Shown here in pieces: positions 44,264 to 51,532 of a stretch of 64,000 bases of DNA. The notes below the pieces were generated by a model. The model searched no databases, had not been told where the DNA came from, and saw nothing but the letters and a program-made list of their open reading frames with translations. Source of the DNA: Lactovum miscens (GTDB lineage: Bacteria; Bacillota; Bacilli; Lactobacillales; Streptococcaceae); NCBI RefSeq assembly GCF_014202895.1, contig NZ_JACHHV010000005.1, positions 26,000 to 89,999 of the forward strand, read 5' to 3'. Numbering within the stretch: position 1 is the first letter of the stretch; every line of letters starts with the position of its first letter. Position numbers and translations under genes: made by a program.

Positions 44264-45103
44264 CTATTTCTGCATTTGCAATAGATTATCATCGAAGAAA
44301 CCTATTGAAAGTTTGTTAAAGAACCAAAGCATAATCACATAAAATAGACTAAAATCTATCCAACCTAAAATGCTGTGGCTAAATACTGGCGCATAAACCG
44401 ATGCTATAGGTGGTAGGAAATGAAAGACCATCACAAAGCCTAAGAGAGAAAAATAAACTTTAAAGGCCATGCTAAGCACTGCCTTTTTTCGTGTGTAAAA
44501 GGCTTCTTGTTTTAACTTTATATCATTGTAGGAATCTTTCAGCTCTTGAAGTGTTTTGAAATTTCCACGGCCTTCTAAAAAAGAGGAAGAGAGTTCATCA
44601 ACGTACTGAACAAAAAAAATATCGTCTTTATAACGGGCTGAAAATTCTGAAAAACTTGCTCTTGTTTCTGCTTCATCAGGATTTTTCAGACGGGCCACAA
44701 GTATTTCTAAATCTGTTTTAAATTGTCCGTCAACACGTTCTGAAACACTTTTTAAACACAACCACACAGAGCGTTGTTCATCTACCATGAGCTGCGTCAG
44801 CGTGTTCACAAATCGATGTTTCTCATTGAATTGCTTACGTTGATAGTCACGTTCGACAATTTGAGGTAATAATTGTCGCCATCCAAATAGCGCACCTAAT
44901 CCACCAAACAAGAGTCCAAAGATAACTAAAACGAAGTCAATCGGACTTTTAAAGGGGATGAGAGGCGTTAGGAATATGTAAAAGGTTCCCATTGAAATGC
45001 CAAATGGTAAGAAAATAAACGTATTGAATTTCGTTTGACTTTCTTTCTCTCCAAAGGCAGAACTTAAGGCCCTTAATTCTTCTAAATTATAATTTCTAGC
45101 CAT
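44264..45103 (-). CDS. TadB-like type II/IV secretion platform protein
   Basis: The 279-residue protein has N-terminal helices (FGISMGTFYIFLTPLIPF, FVLVIFGLLFGGLGALFG), a cytoplasmic GspF-type domain (FVNTLTQLMVDEQRSVWLCL, FVQYVDELSSSFLEGRGNFK) and a C-terminal helix pair (VYFSLLGFVMVFHFLPP, FSLFYVIMLWFFNKL). The domain resembles T2SSF proteins of Tad systems. It begins downstream of the octamer repeat that ends the ATPase gene and is followed by the TadC-like gene after 11 bases. Confidence 0.75.
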   Translation of the reverse strand: MARNYNLEELRALSSAFGEKESQTKFNTFIFLPFGISMGTFYIFLTPLIPFKSPIDFVLVIFGLLFGGLGALFGWRQLLPQIVERDYQRKQFNEKHRFVNTLTQLMVDEQRSVWLCLKSVSERVDGQFKTDLEILVARLKNPDEAETRASFSEFSARYKDDIFFVQYVDELSSSFLEGRGNFKTLQELKDSYNDIKLKQEAFYTRKKAVLSMAFKVYFSLLGFVMVFHFLPPIASVYAPVFSHSILGWIDFSLFYVIMLWFFNKLSIGFFDDNLLQMQK

Positions 45104-45124
45104 TAGTTATTCCTTCCAAAACAA

Positions 45125-45156
45125 AAAAAGTAGAAAATTCTACTTTTCTACTTTTC
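45125..45156. repeat. octamer repeat locus 6
   Basis: AAAAGTAGAA, AA and TTCTACTTTT form an inverted repeat and a further CTACTTTT follows. The TAG stop of the ATPase gene lies inside the repeat. On the minus strand the hairpin is followed by T-rich sequence. Confidence 0.8.
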
Positions 45157-46674
45157 ATAATTGCTAATTAATTGATCATATTTTGATAAATTGAAACCCG
45201 ACGAAGCTAGCCTTTTGTATAAATCTTTTGAAATAGGCTGCATTTTTGAAGTCGTTTTTCCTTTAGCATCCATGTCTTGTTCAAAAATGACAATAGAATC
45301 ACCTTCTGCTTTACTGCGAAACTCAACAATATCAGCAATCCACCGACGCTTATGGCCTTCGATCCATCTAAACTTGATATGTATTCCAATATTCAGTAAA
45401 CTCTTAATTTCATCTTCAGTTCGTTCTTCCTGTATATTTCTCACTTCACCAATCATTCCCATTACCCTATTGGGGATCATAAGTGCGCTTGCGGCGTGTA
45501 AAGATGTAATTGAGCTATGATCTGAGCGAAGCGCTTGGTGCCATTGATTGGCTTCCTTGCCTTTACGTAGTTCTGTCACCGCCACCCATGTTGGATCATG
45601 ACGCATGGCCGTGGAAAGTAATTCCGACGCATCTGCATTTTCTGTCACTACCCACGACTCCACATCCGCATCAGGGAAAATTTCCTTGGCGTGCATTTCA
45701 AAAACGTCTTCAATCAAACATATTTTTTCGTTAAAGGGAATGTAAGAAAGGAGACGCTTTGTCATTTCAGTCTTTCCTGAACCAGTTTCGCCACAAACGA
45801 CTATATTACATTTTGCTAAGACTAAGCCAGCCATTAAATTAGCAATGACCGAATTACTCATTTGCTCGATGATGGCTTCTGTCACCATAATTCCTGGTTG
45901 CGAAACACGAATTGAAATGGTTGGTGTCCCATTTGCTACAATCTTATGAACGCCACTAACACGGAAGTTTTTAAAAACTAAATCTATGATAGGGTGAGAC
46001 TCATTAAAATCTTTTCCAATCGTACTTGCAAAGCCAATTATTAATCGTTGAATATAATCACCATCAACATAACCACCCGTCTGATTCACTTCTTTTTGAT
46101 CATTGGATTCAACAATCAGCTCAGTACCGTTATAATTAATTTCAGAGATTGTCTTGTTGCGGGCAATTCGCTCAATAACTCCAAGCCCTACAGATTCTTC
46201 AAGAATTTCATCAAGCACTGCATTTGGAAAAGCCGTTAAACGAGGCGCATCACTCTTTAAAATATCACGTAGTTCTAAACGTTTTTCCATGTTATCAAAA
46301 GCTTCTAACTTCAAAGAAGCATATTTATTAACGATAAAGTCATCCACGTATTTAACGATACGACGTTTCTCTTGCATGTCATCAAACAAAGAGGTATCCG
46401 TCGCTATATCTGCTTCAAAGGCCATATTTTTACGTTTCCGAAGCGCTTCTGCTTCCTCGTTACTCATTGTCAGCAATTTAGACTTCCAGGTATATTTGGA
46501 AGAAGCAAAAAGCGTTTCTGATTTTAAAGTGTCAATAAAATCAGCAGCCTCTTGTGTTTCTTCACTTTCAAGTATTTCCGTTTTGGGTGCTTCAGTTTTT
46601 ACAAAGTTCTCTTTGTCGTTCCATTGCTCTATGGAAGGCGATTTTTGATTTTTAAATTTTAAAAAATTTCTCAT
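45148..46674 (-). CDS. cpaF: CpaF/TadA-type secretion ATPase
   Basis: The 508-residue protein is a VirB11/CpaF family ATPase. The N-domain region has LGVIERIARNKTISEINYNG and FASTIGKDFNESHPIIDLVF; Walker A is VCGETGSGKTEMT at about residue 295; the Asp box follows as EKICLIEDVFEMH; and the His box region is RSDHSSITSLHAASALMI. It carries a long acidic N-terminal extension of about 90 residues. Together with the two T2SSF proteins downstream it makes a Tad-like motor, distinct from the VirB4/VirD4 pair in the same element. Confidence 0.88.
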   Translation of the reverse strand: MRNFLKFKNQKSPSIEQWNDKENFVKTEAPKTEILESEETQEAADFIDTLKSETLFASSKYTWKSKLLTMSNEEAEALRKRKNMAFEADIATDTSLFDDMQEKRRIVKYVDDFIVNKYASLKLEAFDNMEKRLELRDILKSDAPRLTAFPNAVLDEILEESVGLGVIERIARNKTISEINYNGTELIVESNDQKEVNQTGGYVDGDYIQRLIIGFASTIGKDFNESHPIIDLVFKNFRVSGVHKIVANGTPTISIRVSQPGIMVTEAIIEQMSNSVIANLMAGLVLAKCNIVVCGETGSGKTEMTKRLLSYIPFNEKICLIEDVFEMHAKEIFPDADVESWVVTENADASELLSTAMRHDPTWVAVTELRKGKEANQWHQALRSDHSSITSLHAASALMIPNRVMGMIGEVRNIQEERTEDEIKSLLNIGIHIKFRWIEGHKRRWIADIVEFRSKAEGDSIVIFEQDMDAKGKTTSKMQPISKDLYKRLASSGFNLSKYDQLISNYEK

Positions 46675-46711
46675 TAAGATTTTTCTCTTCCTTTCAAGAA
46701 AGTGGTAAATT

Positions 46712-46751
46712 CTACTTTTCTACTTTTCTACTTTTCTACTTTTCTACTTTT
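46712..46751. repeat. octamer repeat locus 7, five tandem CTACTTTT units
   Basis: Five exact unspaced copies of CTACTTTT occupy 40 bases between the pilin-like gene and the ATPase gene. It is the longest direct array of the element and lies 38 bases upstream of the ATPase start. Confidence 0.9.
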
Positions 46752-46803
46752 GGGCAAGATGTTTAAACAATTACAGCAAGCATAACTCCTTACTAAAAGC
46801 AAC

Positions 46804-47166
46804 CTAATAGCGAGATAAAACTTGTGTCGTTTCTTCAGTAGTTGTTGTAAACAATGATTTTTTTGGTGTACTTCCAGAAAAGGTTGGCAACCATAAGGTT
46901 TGAGTTATCGTATACGTAAGGTCATCTCCAAGAGATTTTCCTTCCAGATATCTTAAATTCGAAACAGTGAAGCTGCCGCTGTACTCCTGTTGAGATGTTT
47001 CATTAATTTCATCCAGAGTAGCACCTCGTTGTAAAGCACCATTGGCATACTGCACAAAGTTGTTTGTCTTTTCATAGTTGATTGCAAAGGCAAAAAGTAA
47101 TATAAGTGAGATGCCAAATAAGCCTGCCATAAGGGCTTTAATAAAGGTTGAAGGAGTTGTGTCCAT
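46804..47166 (-). CDS. pilin-like membrane protein, 120 residues
   Basis: The N-terminus MDTTPSTFIKALMAGLFGIS leads into a hydrophobic helix (LILLFAFAI) followed by a tyrosine- and glutamine-rich segment (NNFVQYANGALQRG) and a beta-rich end (GDDLTYTITQTLWLPTF). Short polar leader, single helix and position before the ATPase fit a minor pilin. I do not recognise the family. Confidence 0.6.
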   Translation of the reverse strand: MDTTPSTFIKALMAGLFGISLILLFAFAINYEKTNNFVQYANGALQRGATLDEINETSQQEYSGSFTVSNLRYLEGKSLGDDLTYTITQTLWLPTFSGSTPKKSLFTTTTEETTQVLSRY

Positions 47167-47209
47167 AAATAATCCTTTCGTTTTATTTTTTTACAATAAT
47201 TTTATGAAA

Positions 47210-47241
47210 TTAAAAGAAGAGACCGTCGTCTCTTCTTTTAA
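47210..47241. other. long hairpin GAGAC-CGTC-GTCTC, copy 1
   Basis: Perfect 14-bp arms (TTAAAAGAAGAGAC and its complement) surround the loop CGTC. It lies downstream of the 46-residue pilin-like gene on the minus strand. A second hairpin with the same core lies upstream of that gene. It may be a processing or attenuation site. Confidence 0.65.
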
Positions 47242-47258
47242 CAGGATGTAATGTGTTT

Positions 47259-47399
47259 TTAGACAGGCAATTGGCTTTTTAGATAAGTTACAATTGAAGT
47301 AGCTATTTGTGGGAAGGCAAGAATAAGAACGGCTCCTACCGCAAAGACAGCCGTGAGGCTAATTAAGATCAACCCAAGGTTACTTGAACTTTCATCCAT
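47259..47399 (-). CDS. 46-residue pilin-like protein (Flp/TadA-type size)
   Basis: The gene encodes MDESSSNLGLILISLTAVFA followed by VGAVLILAFPQIATSIVTYL and KSQLPV. A short acidic leader, a 25-residue hydrophobic helix and a small tail give the shape of Flp major pilins or archaeal-type pilins. No prepilin peptidase is visible nearby. The gene stands alone between two hairpins that share the same core, so its mRNA dose may be set separately, as would suit a major pilin. Confidence 0.65.
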   Translation of the reverse strand: MDESSSNLGLILISLTAVFAVGAVLILAFPQIATSIVTYLKSQLPV

Positions 47400-47430
47400 G
47401 TTTTATTTTTCCTTTCGTTTTTTGAGTACT

Positions 47431-47456
47431 AAAAAAGAGACCGTCGTCTCTTCCTT
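47431..47456 (-). terminator. hairpin copy 2, probable terminator
   Basis: The arms AAGAGAC and GTCTCTT surround CGTC; read on the minus strand the stem is followed by TTTTAG. It lies between the 47-residue and 46-residue pilin-like genes and could end the transcript or leave a stabilised 3' end. Confidence 0.6.
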
Positions 47457-47460
47457 AAAG

Positions 47461-47604
47461 TTAAAAGTTTGGCCGTGAACTTTGAATAAATGAGTTCCAA
47501 AGTGTTTGAAGCTGAGGGCCAAAATAGATGAGAACAAAAATAACACTGGAAACTATTGTAGCTCCAATCAGTAATCCAGCTAACTCATCAGTTGTTTCAT
47601 TCAT
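47461..47604 (-). CDS. 47-residue pilin-like protein
   Basis: The gene encodes MNETTDELAGLLIGATIVSS followed by VIFVLIYFGPQLQTLWNSFI and QSSRPNF. The arrangement of short acidic leader and one hydrophobic helix is the same as in the 46-residue neighbour. Its ATG overlaps the upstream stop codon (ATGA), and the upstream gene ends with GGAGGAGAA as its ribosome site, so translation is coupled. Confidence 0.65.
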   Translation of the reverse strand: MNETTDELAGLLIGATIVSSVIFVLIYFGPQLQTLWNSFIQSSRPNF

Positions 47605-48269
47605 AATTCTCCTCCTTCAACCTTTATTAAAGCCCTTATGGCGGGCTGCGAAGCTGTTTGGTTTGCTTTGTTTTCCAAGGCAAGCTTAATCTGAGTTAAT
47701 TCAACAATAGTTGAATCTATTTTATCCTCAAGATTATTCTTATTTTGTTCTGTTTCTAAAAGGGTCTGATTCAAGTGAGAAAGTCTTACTGAGGCTTTCT
47801 CTTGTTTTCGATTGTAAAAGTCAATCAAGTTGCCTAGCGAGTTGAGAAATTGCTCGTAAAGTAATTCGTCTTGATATTGAGAGTTACTTGTCTCTGTTGA
47901 TAACTCATTTTCTTCAGTACTTACTTTTGGATTTCTCACAAAAGAATTGACTAAGCCTGAAAAAGTGAACACCGCTTTTGTTTTTTTGCTCTTATGAATT
48001 TTATCCGTCAAAGCAATAAAGTTGCCAGCTGAATCAAATAACTCATTTCCTATTCCAACTTCATATCCATTTTTAAGAATAATACGATCATCAGATTCGT
48101 TATAATCCCAAGCTTGAATCAAATTTTCATTCATTAGAAAATAGAGTTTCACCCTGTGCATTTCTTTTGAGTAGGAAATTCCATTTTTCGGAAGCGAAAA
48201 TTCAATCTCACCATGTGAGTCCATCAGCAGGCCGTTTGTTGTGAATTGAAATTGAATTTTATTGGCCAT
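47601..48269 (-). CDS. hypothetical protein with coiled-coil C-terminus
   Basis: The 222-residue soluble protein has a beta-rich first half (IQFQFTTNGLLMDSHGEIEF, VKLYFLMNENLIQAWDYNES) and a coiled-coil second half (SHLNQTLLETEQNKNNLEDK, IDSTIVELTQIKLALENK). I recognise no family. Its end is coupled to the 47-residue pilin-like gene, which suggests a cytoplasmic assembly or regulatory role in the pilus system. Confidence 0.55.
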   Translation of the reverse strand: MANKIQFQFTTNGLLMDSHGEIEFSLPKNGISYSKEMHRVKLYFLMNENLIQAWDYNESDDRIILKNGYEVGIGNELFDSAGNFIALTDKIHKSKKTKAVFTFSGLVNSFVRNPKVSTEENELSTETSNSQYQDELLYEQFLNSLGNLIDFYNRKQEKASVRLSHLNQTLLETEQNKNNLEDKIDSTIVELTQIKLALENKANQTASQPAIRALIKVEGGEL

Positions 48270-48339
48270 GTTTTTTCTATTCCTTTCTATTTCTTTCTAG
48301 GTTCATTTTTTGCTATAATTTCATCTATTTTTATCCTGG

Positions 48340-48678
48340 TTACTCCATAAAAGAGGAGAAAAAAACTGTAATGATTAATAAAGATAAGAGTCCAAGTTCC
48401 AACTCCAATAAATTAAATACATTTGCTTTGTGAGCAAGAAAAATAAACACAACAAGCACAAGCCCAATAAGCAAAACAGTAAGTTCAACCGTATATACAA
48501 TTATTTCCTTTTTTGAACATTTCTGATTTTCTGATTCGATCTCAATTTGGCTTAGCAAGCTTTTCCCACCATTTCTTGAATCTTCTAAGAGTTTTCTTTG
48601 AATTTTTAAATCTTTTTGTCTACTTTCAAAAAGTTTATCTTGAAGTCTTTTCGTTCTCCGTGAAGTATATTCTTTCAT
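48340..48678 (-). CDS. small membrane protein with basic helix
   Basis: The 112-residue product begins with a basic helical segment (SRRTKRLQDKLFESRQKDLK) and ends with two hydrophobic helices (VYTVELTVLLIGLVLVVFIFLA, LELGLLSLLIITVFFSSFM). No family is recognised. It is one of three small membrane proteins in a row upstream of the pilin-like genes. Confidence 0.55.
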   Translation of the reverse strand: MKEYTSRRTKRLQDKLFESRQKDLKIQRKLLEDSRNGGKSLLSQIEIESENQKCSKKEIIVYTVELTVLLIGLVLVVFIFLAHKANVFNLLELELGLLSLLIITVFFSSFME

Positions 48679-48734
48679 GTTATCGAGCCCCTTCTAATTT
48701 TTATCCTTCATTCTTGAACCTGTATGTATACTGG

Positions 48735-48902
48735 TCAATAGTTAAAAAAAGCTGAAAATATATATATATGAAACATATCCAAGATAGTTACAACCATTGC
48801 AAAAGCTAAATAGGCATATAATCCGCCAACCAAAACTATTACTGATAGCGGAAGCTGGCACTTATCAAAATAATTATTAATTTTCTTTGTCATTCTATTC
48901 AT
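48735..48902 (-). CDS. 55-residue membrane protein
   Basis: A short frame encodes MNRMTKKINNYFDKCQLPLS followed by a hydrophobic stretch VIVLVGGLYAYLAFAMVVTI and IFSAFF. GAGG lies upstream at some distance from the ATG. The neighbouring genes are of similar kind, which supports it, but there is no further proof. Confidence 0.45.
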   Translation of the reverse strand: MNRMTKKINNYFDKCQLPLSVIVLVGGLYAYLAFAMVVTILDMFHIYIFSAFFNY

Positions 48903-48938
48903 TATGCTTCAATTTCCTCTTTTTCCATATACATACCC

Positions 48939-49199
48939 CTACCTATTATTATGGATGTAAAGCACAAGTGTTATTAGACCAAGCCAAAGAGAGATAAAGC
49001 CGATCCTGATGATCAGTTTTATCAAAGTATCCAAAAAGTCTAGTTTCATCACAATGCAGAGAAAGAACGTCTCTCCTAAAACTAATCCTAAACCAAGTAA
49101 AAAAATGACAATATAATATAAGATTTTCCAAGTACTAATGTATTTATAGCTCCACCTTTCTTTCCAATAACTGATTCTATATTTTATTTCTTTTATCAT
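48939..49199 (-). CDS. small membrane protein, 86 residues
   Basis: A basic N-terminus (IKEIKYRISYWKERWSYKY) precedes hydrophobic helices (LYYIVIFLLGLGLVLGETFFLC and IRIGFISLWLGLITLVLYI). The ribosome site AGGTGG lies directly upstream of the ATG. It is the first gene of the long left-going gene series after the partition genes. Confidence 0.55.
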   Translation of the reverse strand: MIKEIKYRISYWKERWSYKYISTWKILYYIVIFLLGLGLVLGETFFLCIVMKLDFLDTLIKLIIRIGFISLWLGLITLVLYIHNNR

Positions 49200-49286
49200 T
49201 TCACCACCTCAACTAAATACTTATTTTTATAAAAAATAAAAAGGAAATATAATCACTATATATTTCCTTTTCATCATAAAATACTG

Positions 49287-49351
49287 TGCTATAATAATTG
49301 TGCCAAACCTTTAGGCAAGGCTATCTGTAATTGTTCAGGTAGTCTTTTTTT
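49287..49351 (+). ncRNA. candidate small RNA upstream of the transfer operon
   Basis: An extended -10 promoter (TGcTATAAT, TATAAT at 49290-49295) is followed by about 50 bases and a terminator: CTATCTG and CAGGTAG around TAATTGTT, then seven T. No frame is present. It lies between the last gene of the par operon and the first membrane-protein gene, and runs opposite to both, so it could act as antisense to one of their transcripts. Confidence 0.5.
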
Positions 49352-49370
49352 CTAAATTATTTGACTCGTT

Positions 49371-49724
49371 TTATAGAAAATCATCTATACTTGTTTGCCT
49401 ATTATCAACAGTTTTTTCATCTTGATAAATCACTTGAAGAGCACGAACTTTTTGGTTTTCAAGTGATAACTCAGCAAAAAGATTATTGATGGCTTCTTCT
49501 AGTAAATCTATTTGTTTTCTTCCAGTGGCGTGTTTTAAAATAACCAACTTCTCAAAGGCTTCAGCTGAAATCTTTTGTGACTTCAGTGTAGAATTTTCTA
49601 CTTTTCTACTTTTCTTCTTTTCTACTTTTGAAGTTTCTAAAGGTTTAGAGGTGAATTGAGGAGTTTTTAAAATCTTCTCTTTTGATGTGTTACTTTCTAA
49701 AAAGTCACTAAATCTATTCGCCAT
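49371..49724 (-). CDS. ribbon-helix-helix partition partner (ParB/omega-like)
   Basis: The 117-residue protein has a basic N-terminal arm (SKVEKKKSRKVENSTLK) followed by a ribbon-helix-helix look: KISAEAFEKLVILKHATGRK and QIDLLEEAINNLFAELS. It overlaps the 3' end of parA by 11 bases, the standard arrangement of type Ib partition cassettes, whose RHH protein binds short tandem repeats and often represses several promoters. The gene itself contains the octamer array locus 8. The RHH assignment is by pattern; the role follows from the neighbour. Confidence 0.65.
   Translation of the reverse strand: MANRFSDFLESNTSKEKILKTPQFTSKPLETSKVEKKKSRKVENSTLKSQKISAEAFEKLVILKHATGRKQIDLLEEAINNLFAELSLENQKVRALQVIYQDEKTVDNRQTSIDDFL
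49598..49629. repeat. octamer repeat locus 8, inside the RHH gene
   Basis: CTACTTTT, CTACTTTT, CTTCTTTT and CTACTTTT are in tandem and encode the basic stretch KVEKKKSRKVE of the RHH protein. It is the only array of the eight within a coding sequence. Confidence 0.85.
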
Positions 49725-50475
49725 CTTCGCCTGCCTTATCTAGCTCTTGTTTGATCGTTTCAAAGAGCCCAATCACAATAGCATACGTCTCATCATCCAC
49801 TTTATTAAAAGGTTGATTGACGAGCGCCACATCATTTGCAAGAACGGTGCGTCGAGGCAAGTAACCTAAATACTCAGGATAACTTTCCAAAGCATCTAAA
49901 AGGTCCTTAGAAGCTGTCTCTGCAAAATTGATTTTATTCGCAACAAACTTAAGCGTGATGTTTCGTTCAAAATCTTGATTGATTTCTGAAACAAATTTTT
50001 TGAGCCGTCCCAGGGCGGTTACTGAATCTTTTGAAGCTTCAGCAATGCCTAAAACCATGTCGGTAGCAATTAAAGCATTCACGGTGAGAATACCTTCATC
50101 ATTTTCTGTATCTATAACAAGATAATCATATTCACTTTCTAAACGATCATAATTTTCGCCGAGCCATTTTCCAAAAAGATATTCACGTCGTCTGCGAGAA
50201 TTTAGTTGTTCCTTTAGTTGCTCTACTTGCGAACTTCCAGCATAAAGCGATAAGTTCGCACTTAGCTTAATAGGTTCATCCACCCCACCATCAAAGAGCT
50301 TGATTACGGTATTTTTTATACCATCAAACTCTTCATAGCGGTGTGTCAAGTTAGCTGAATCATCAAAATCGAACAGTAAAACTTTAGAATCAAGTGCAAA
50401 ATATTCTGCTAAGTTATGTGCCAGCGTTGTTTTACCAGCGCCGCCTTTGTTGACATTAATTGTTAATATTTTCAT
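49714..50475 (-). CDS. parA: ParA-type partition ATPase
   Basis: The 253-residue protein has the deviant Walker A motif KGGAGKTT (residues 10-17), switch I-like FDFDDSANLTHRY and the Walker B region YDYLVIDTENDEGILT. Length and layout fit small plasmid ParA (type Ib). It should distribute the element during replication by binding the nucleoid. A 99-residue gene lies directly upstream (3 bases), and the RHH gene overlaps downstream. Confidence 0.9.
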   Translation of the reverse strand: MKILTINVNKGGAGKTTLAHNLAEYFALDSKVLLFDFDDSANLTHRYEEFDGIKNTVIKLFDGGVDEPIKLSANLSLYAGSSQVEQLKEQLNSRRRREYLFGKWLGENYDRLESEYDYLVIDTENDEGILTVNALIATDMVLGIAEASKDSVTALGRLKKFVSEINQDFERNITLKFVANKINFAETASKDLLDALESYPEYLGYLPRRTVLANDVALVNQPFNKVDDETYAIVIGLFETIKQELDKAGEDGE

Positions 50476-50478
50476 GAC

Positions 50479-50778
50479 TTAGTCCATTTCTCCGATCATC
50501 TGCTCATACTTCCAAGTTCCGATAAGTTTTCCAGCTCTTCGTTCTGCAAGAAGCACACGACCTTGTTTAATCGTATCAATGTGTTTATAGATTTCATAAA
50601 AAGGAACTTGAGTTTTTAATTCTGTGCGTCGTCCGTCAATAAAAATAGTTCCACCAGAAACATAGATTCCATCTTTCTTGATTTTAGCTATTTCATAATG
50701 ATAATAGCTATCGAGTTTGACCGTTGAATTGCCAGCTTTGGCAAAGGAGCGTAAGTCATTAATCTTAATTTCGTGCAT
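50479..50778 (-). CDS. hypothetical 99-residue protein of the par operon
   Basis: The protein begins MHEIKINDLRSFAKAGNSTV and has a beta-rich middle (YYHYEIAKIKKDGIYVSGGT, IFIDGRRTELKTQVPFYEI). No family is recognised. A strong ribosome site (AAGGAGGAGG) precedes the ATG. It is translated just before parA, so it may be a regulator or accessory factor of plasmid maintenance. Confidence 0.55.
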   Translation of the reverse strand: MHEIKINDLRSFAKAGNSTVKLDSYYHYEIAKIKKDGIYVSGGTIFIDGRRTELKTQVPFYEIYKHIDTIKQGRVLLAERRAGKLIGTWKYEQMIGEMD

Positions 50779-50881
50779 AAAGCCTCCTCCTTAGGAATTC
50801 CGAAATACCTGAATTTACAGGTTTGCTAGAAGGACACGTAGTCCCTCGTGGTGTTTTTTACACAAGGTTTATAGTCTTTGT

Positions 50882-50971
50882 TTACCTCGAACTCGTTGTA
50901 TCGTTTGTTTGATCTTGTCGCACAGGGACGTACTGGTTAGCATCAGGGGGTGGGTTTGTTCTCTCCAACAT
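50882..50971 (-). CDS. candidate 29-residue peptide in the leader
   Basis: A short frame encodes MLERTNPPPDANQYVPVRQD followed by QTNDTTSSR. AAGGGAG lies 6 bases before the ATG. The composition is polar and proline-rich, and there is no hydrophobic segment. It lies within the long leader of the par operon and could be a leader peptide controlling what follows. It may also be chance. Confidence 0.3.
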   Translation of the reverse strand: MLERTNPPPDANQYVPVRQDQTNDTTSSR

Positions 50972-50989
50972 ACACAGCTCCCTTGTCTA

Positions 50990-51245
50990 TTTCTTTTCCC
51001 CATAGATGCGCTAATCAGGGGGCTGGTGTTTATTCAGTTGTCAACGGACAATTAGCTCACAAATTGAGCTAAGCGAGTATCAGGAGTCGAACCTGGTTAA
51101 ACCACTACTCGTAAGAAATATACTTTACTTGGGTCTCTAATTGCTTTAAGCTTCATACTCTCCCATCTATCAAAAATGATAATCATGTAGGGTATGGGAC
51201 GTCTTAATCCCCAACTTATAAAAGTTGTCTTATGCTATAATTGTC
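50990..51245 (-). other. structured leader with tRNA-like T-arm
   Basis: The gap between the HTH gene and the par operon is richer in G/C than its surroundings and contains several stems. On the minus strand CAGGTTCGACTCCTG has the sequence of a tRNA T-arm, flanked by ATACTC which can pair with GAGTAT about 80 bases upstream in the position of an acceptor stem; D and anticodon arms are not convincing. Two similar segments with CAGGGGG occur at 50944 and 51015. A TTGACA lies at 51241-51246. The function is unknown. Confidence 0.5.
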
Positions 51246-51253
51246 AATGATAT

Positions 51254-51439
51254 TTAAAAAAGATTATTCACGGTTCTACCTAAAATTTCACTGATTTTTA
51301 ATGAGGTCTCAAGTTTTGGATTTTGAGTTCCATATTCAATTCGTTGGTAAGAAATTTCAGTTATATTTAGCTTCTCTGACATTTCCTTCTGCGTTATTTT
51401 TTTTAAATTTCTTGCTTGAATCAATTTAATTCGTTTCAA
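51254..51439 (-). CDS. Cro/CI-type HTH regulator
   Basis: The roughly 61-residue protein is an XRE-family repressor with a single HTH (KITQKEMSEKLNITEISYQR) and no other domain. I choose TTG 51439 because AAAGGA lies in front, while the ATG at 51463 would overlap the operator. It faces the second HTH gene across two palindromes, which is the layout of a plasmid copy-number or lysogeny-like switch. Confidence 0.7.
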   Translation of the reverse strand: MKRIKLIQARNLKKITQKEMSEKLNITEISYQRIEYGTQNPKLETSLKISEILGRTVNNLF

Positions 51440-51460
51440 AATATTTTCCTTTACACATTC

Positions 51461-51513
51461 CACTACGTATTAAGTAGTCTATGTTATTATTATACACTAC
51501 TTATTATGTAGTG
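51461..51513. promoter_or_regulatory. paired palindromic operators between divergent HTH genes
   Basis: Two similar palindromes, CACTACGTATTAAGTAGT at 51461-51478 and CACTACTTATTATGTAGTG at 51495-51513, lie between the divergent genes. Both follow ACTACnTATTAnGTAGT. The centres are 34 bases apart, about three turns of the helix, which suits cooperative binding of two repressor dimers. Confidence 0.75.
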
Positions 51514-51532
51514 TCAATTAGAAAGATGCAAA

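Noticed and set aside
21045..49629. The repeated CTACTTTT arrays as a CRISPR or REP array
   Set aside because: Units are 8 bp and unspaced or inverted; there are no unique spacers and no cas genes in the window.
51060..51190. A complete tRNA gene on the minus strand
   Set aside because: Only the T-arm and an acceptor-like pairing are convincing; D-arm, anticodon arm and spacing do not fit, so I report a tRNA-like structure only.
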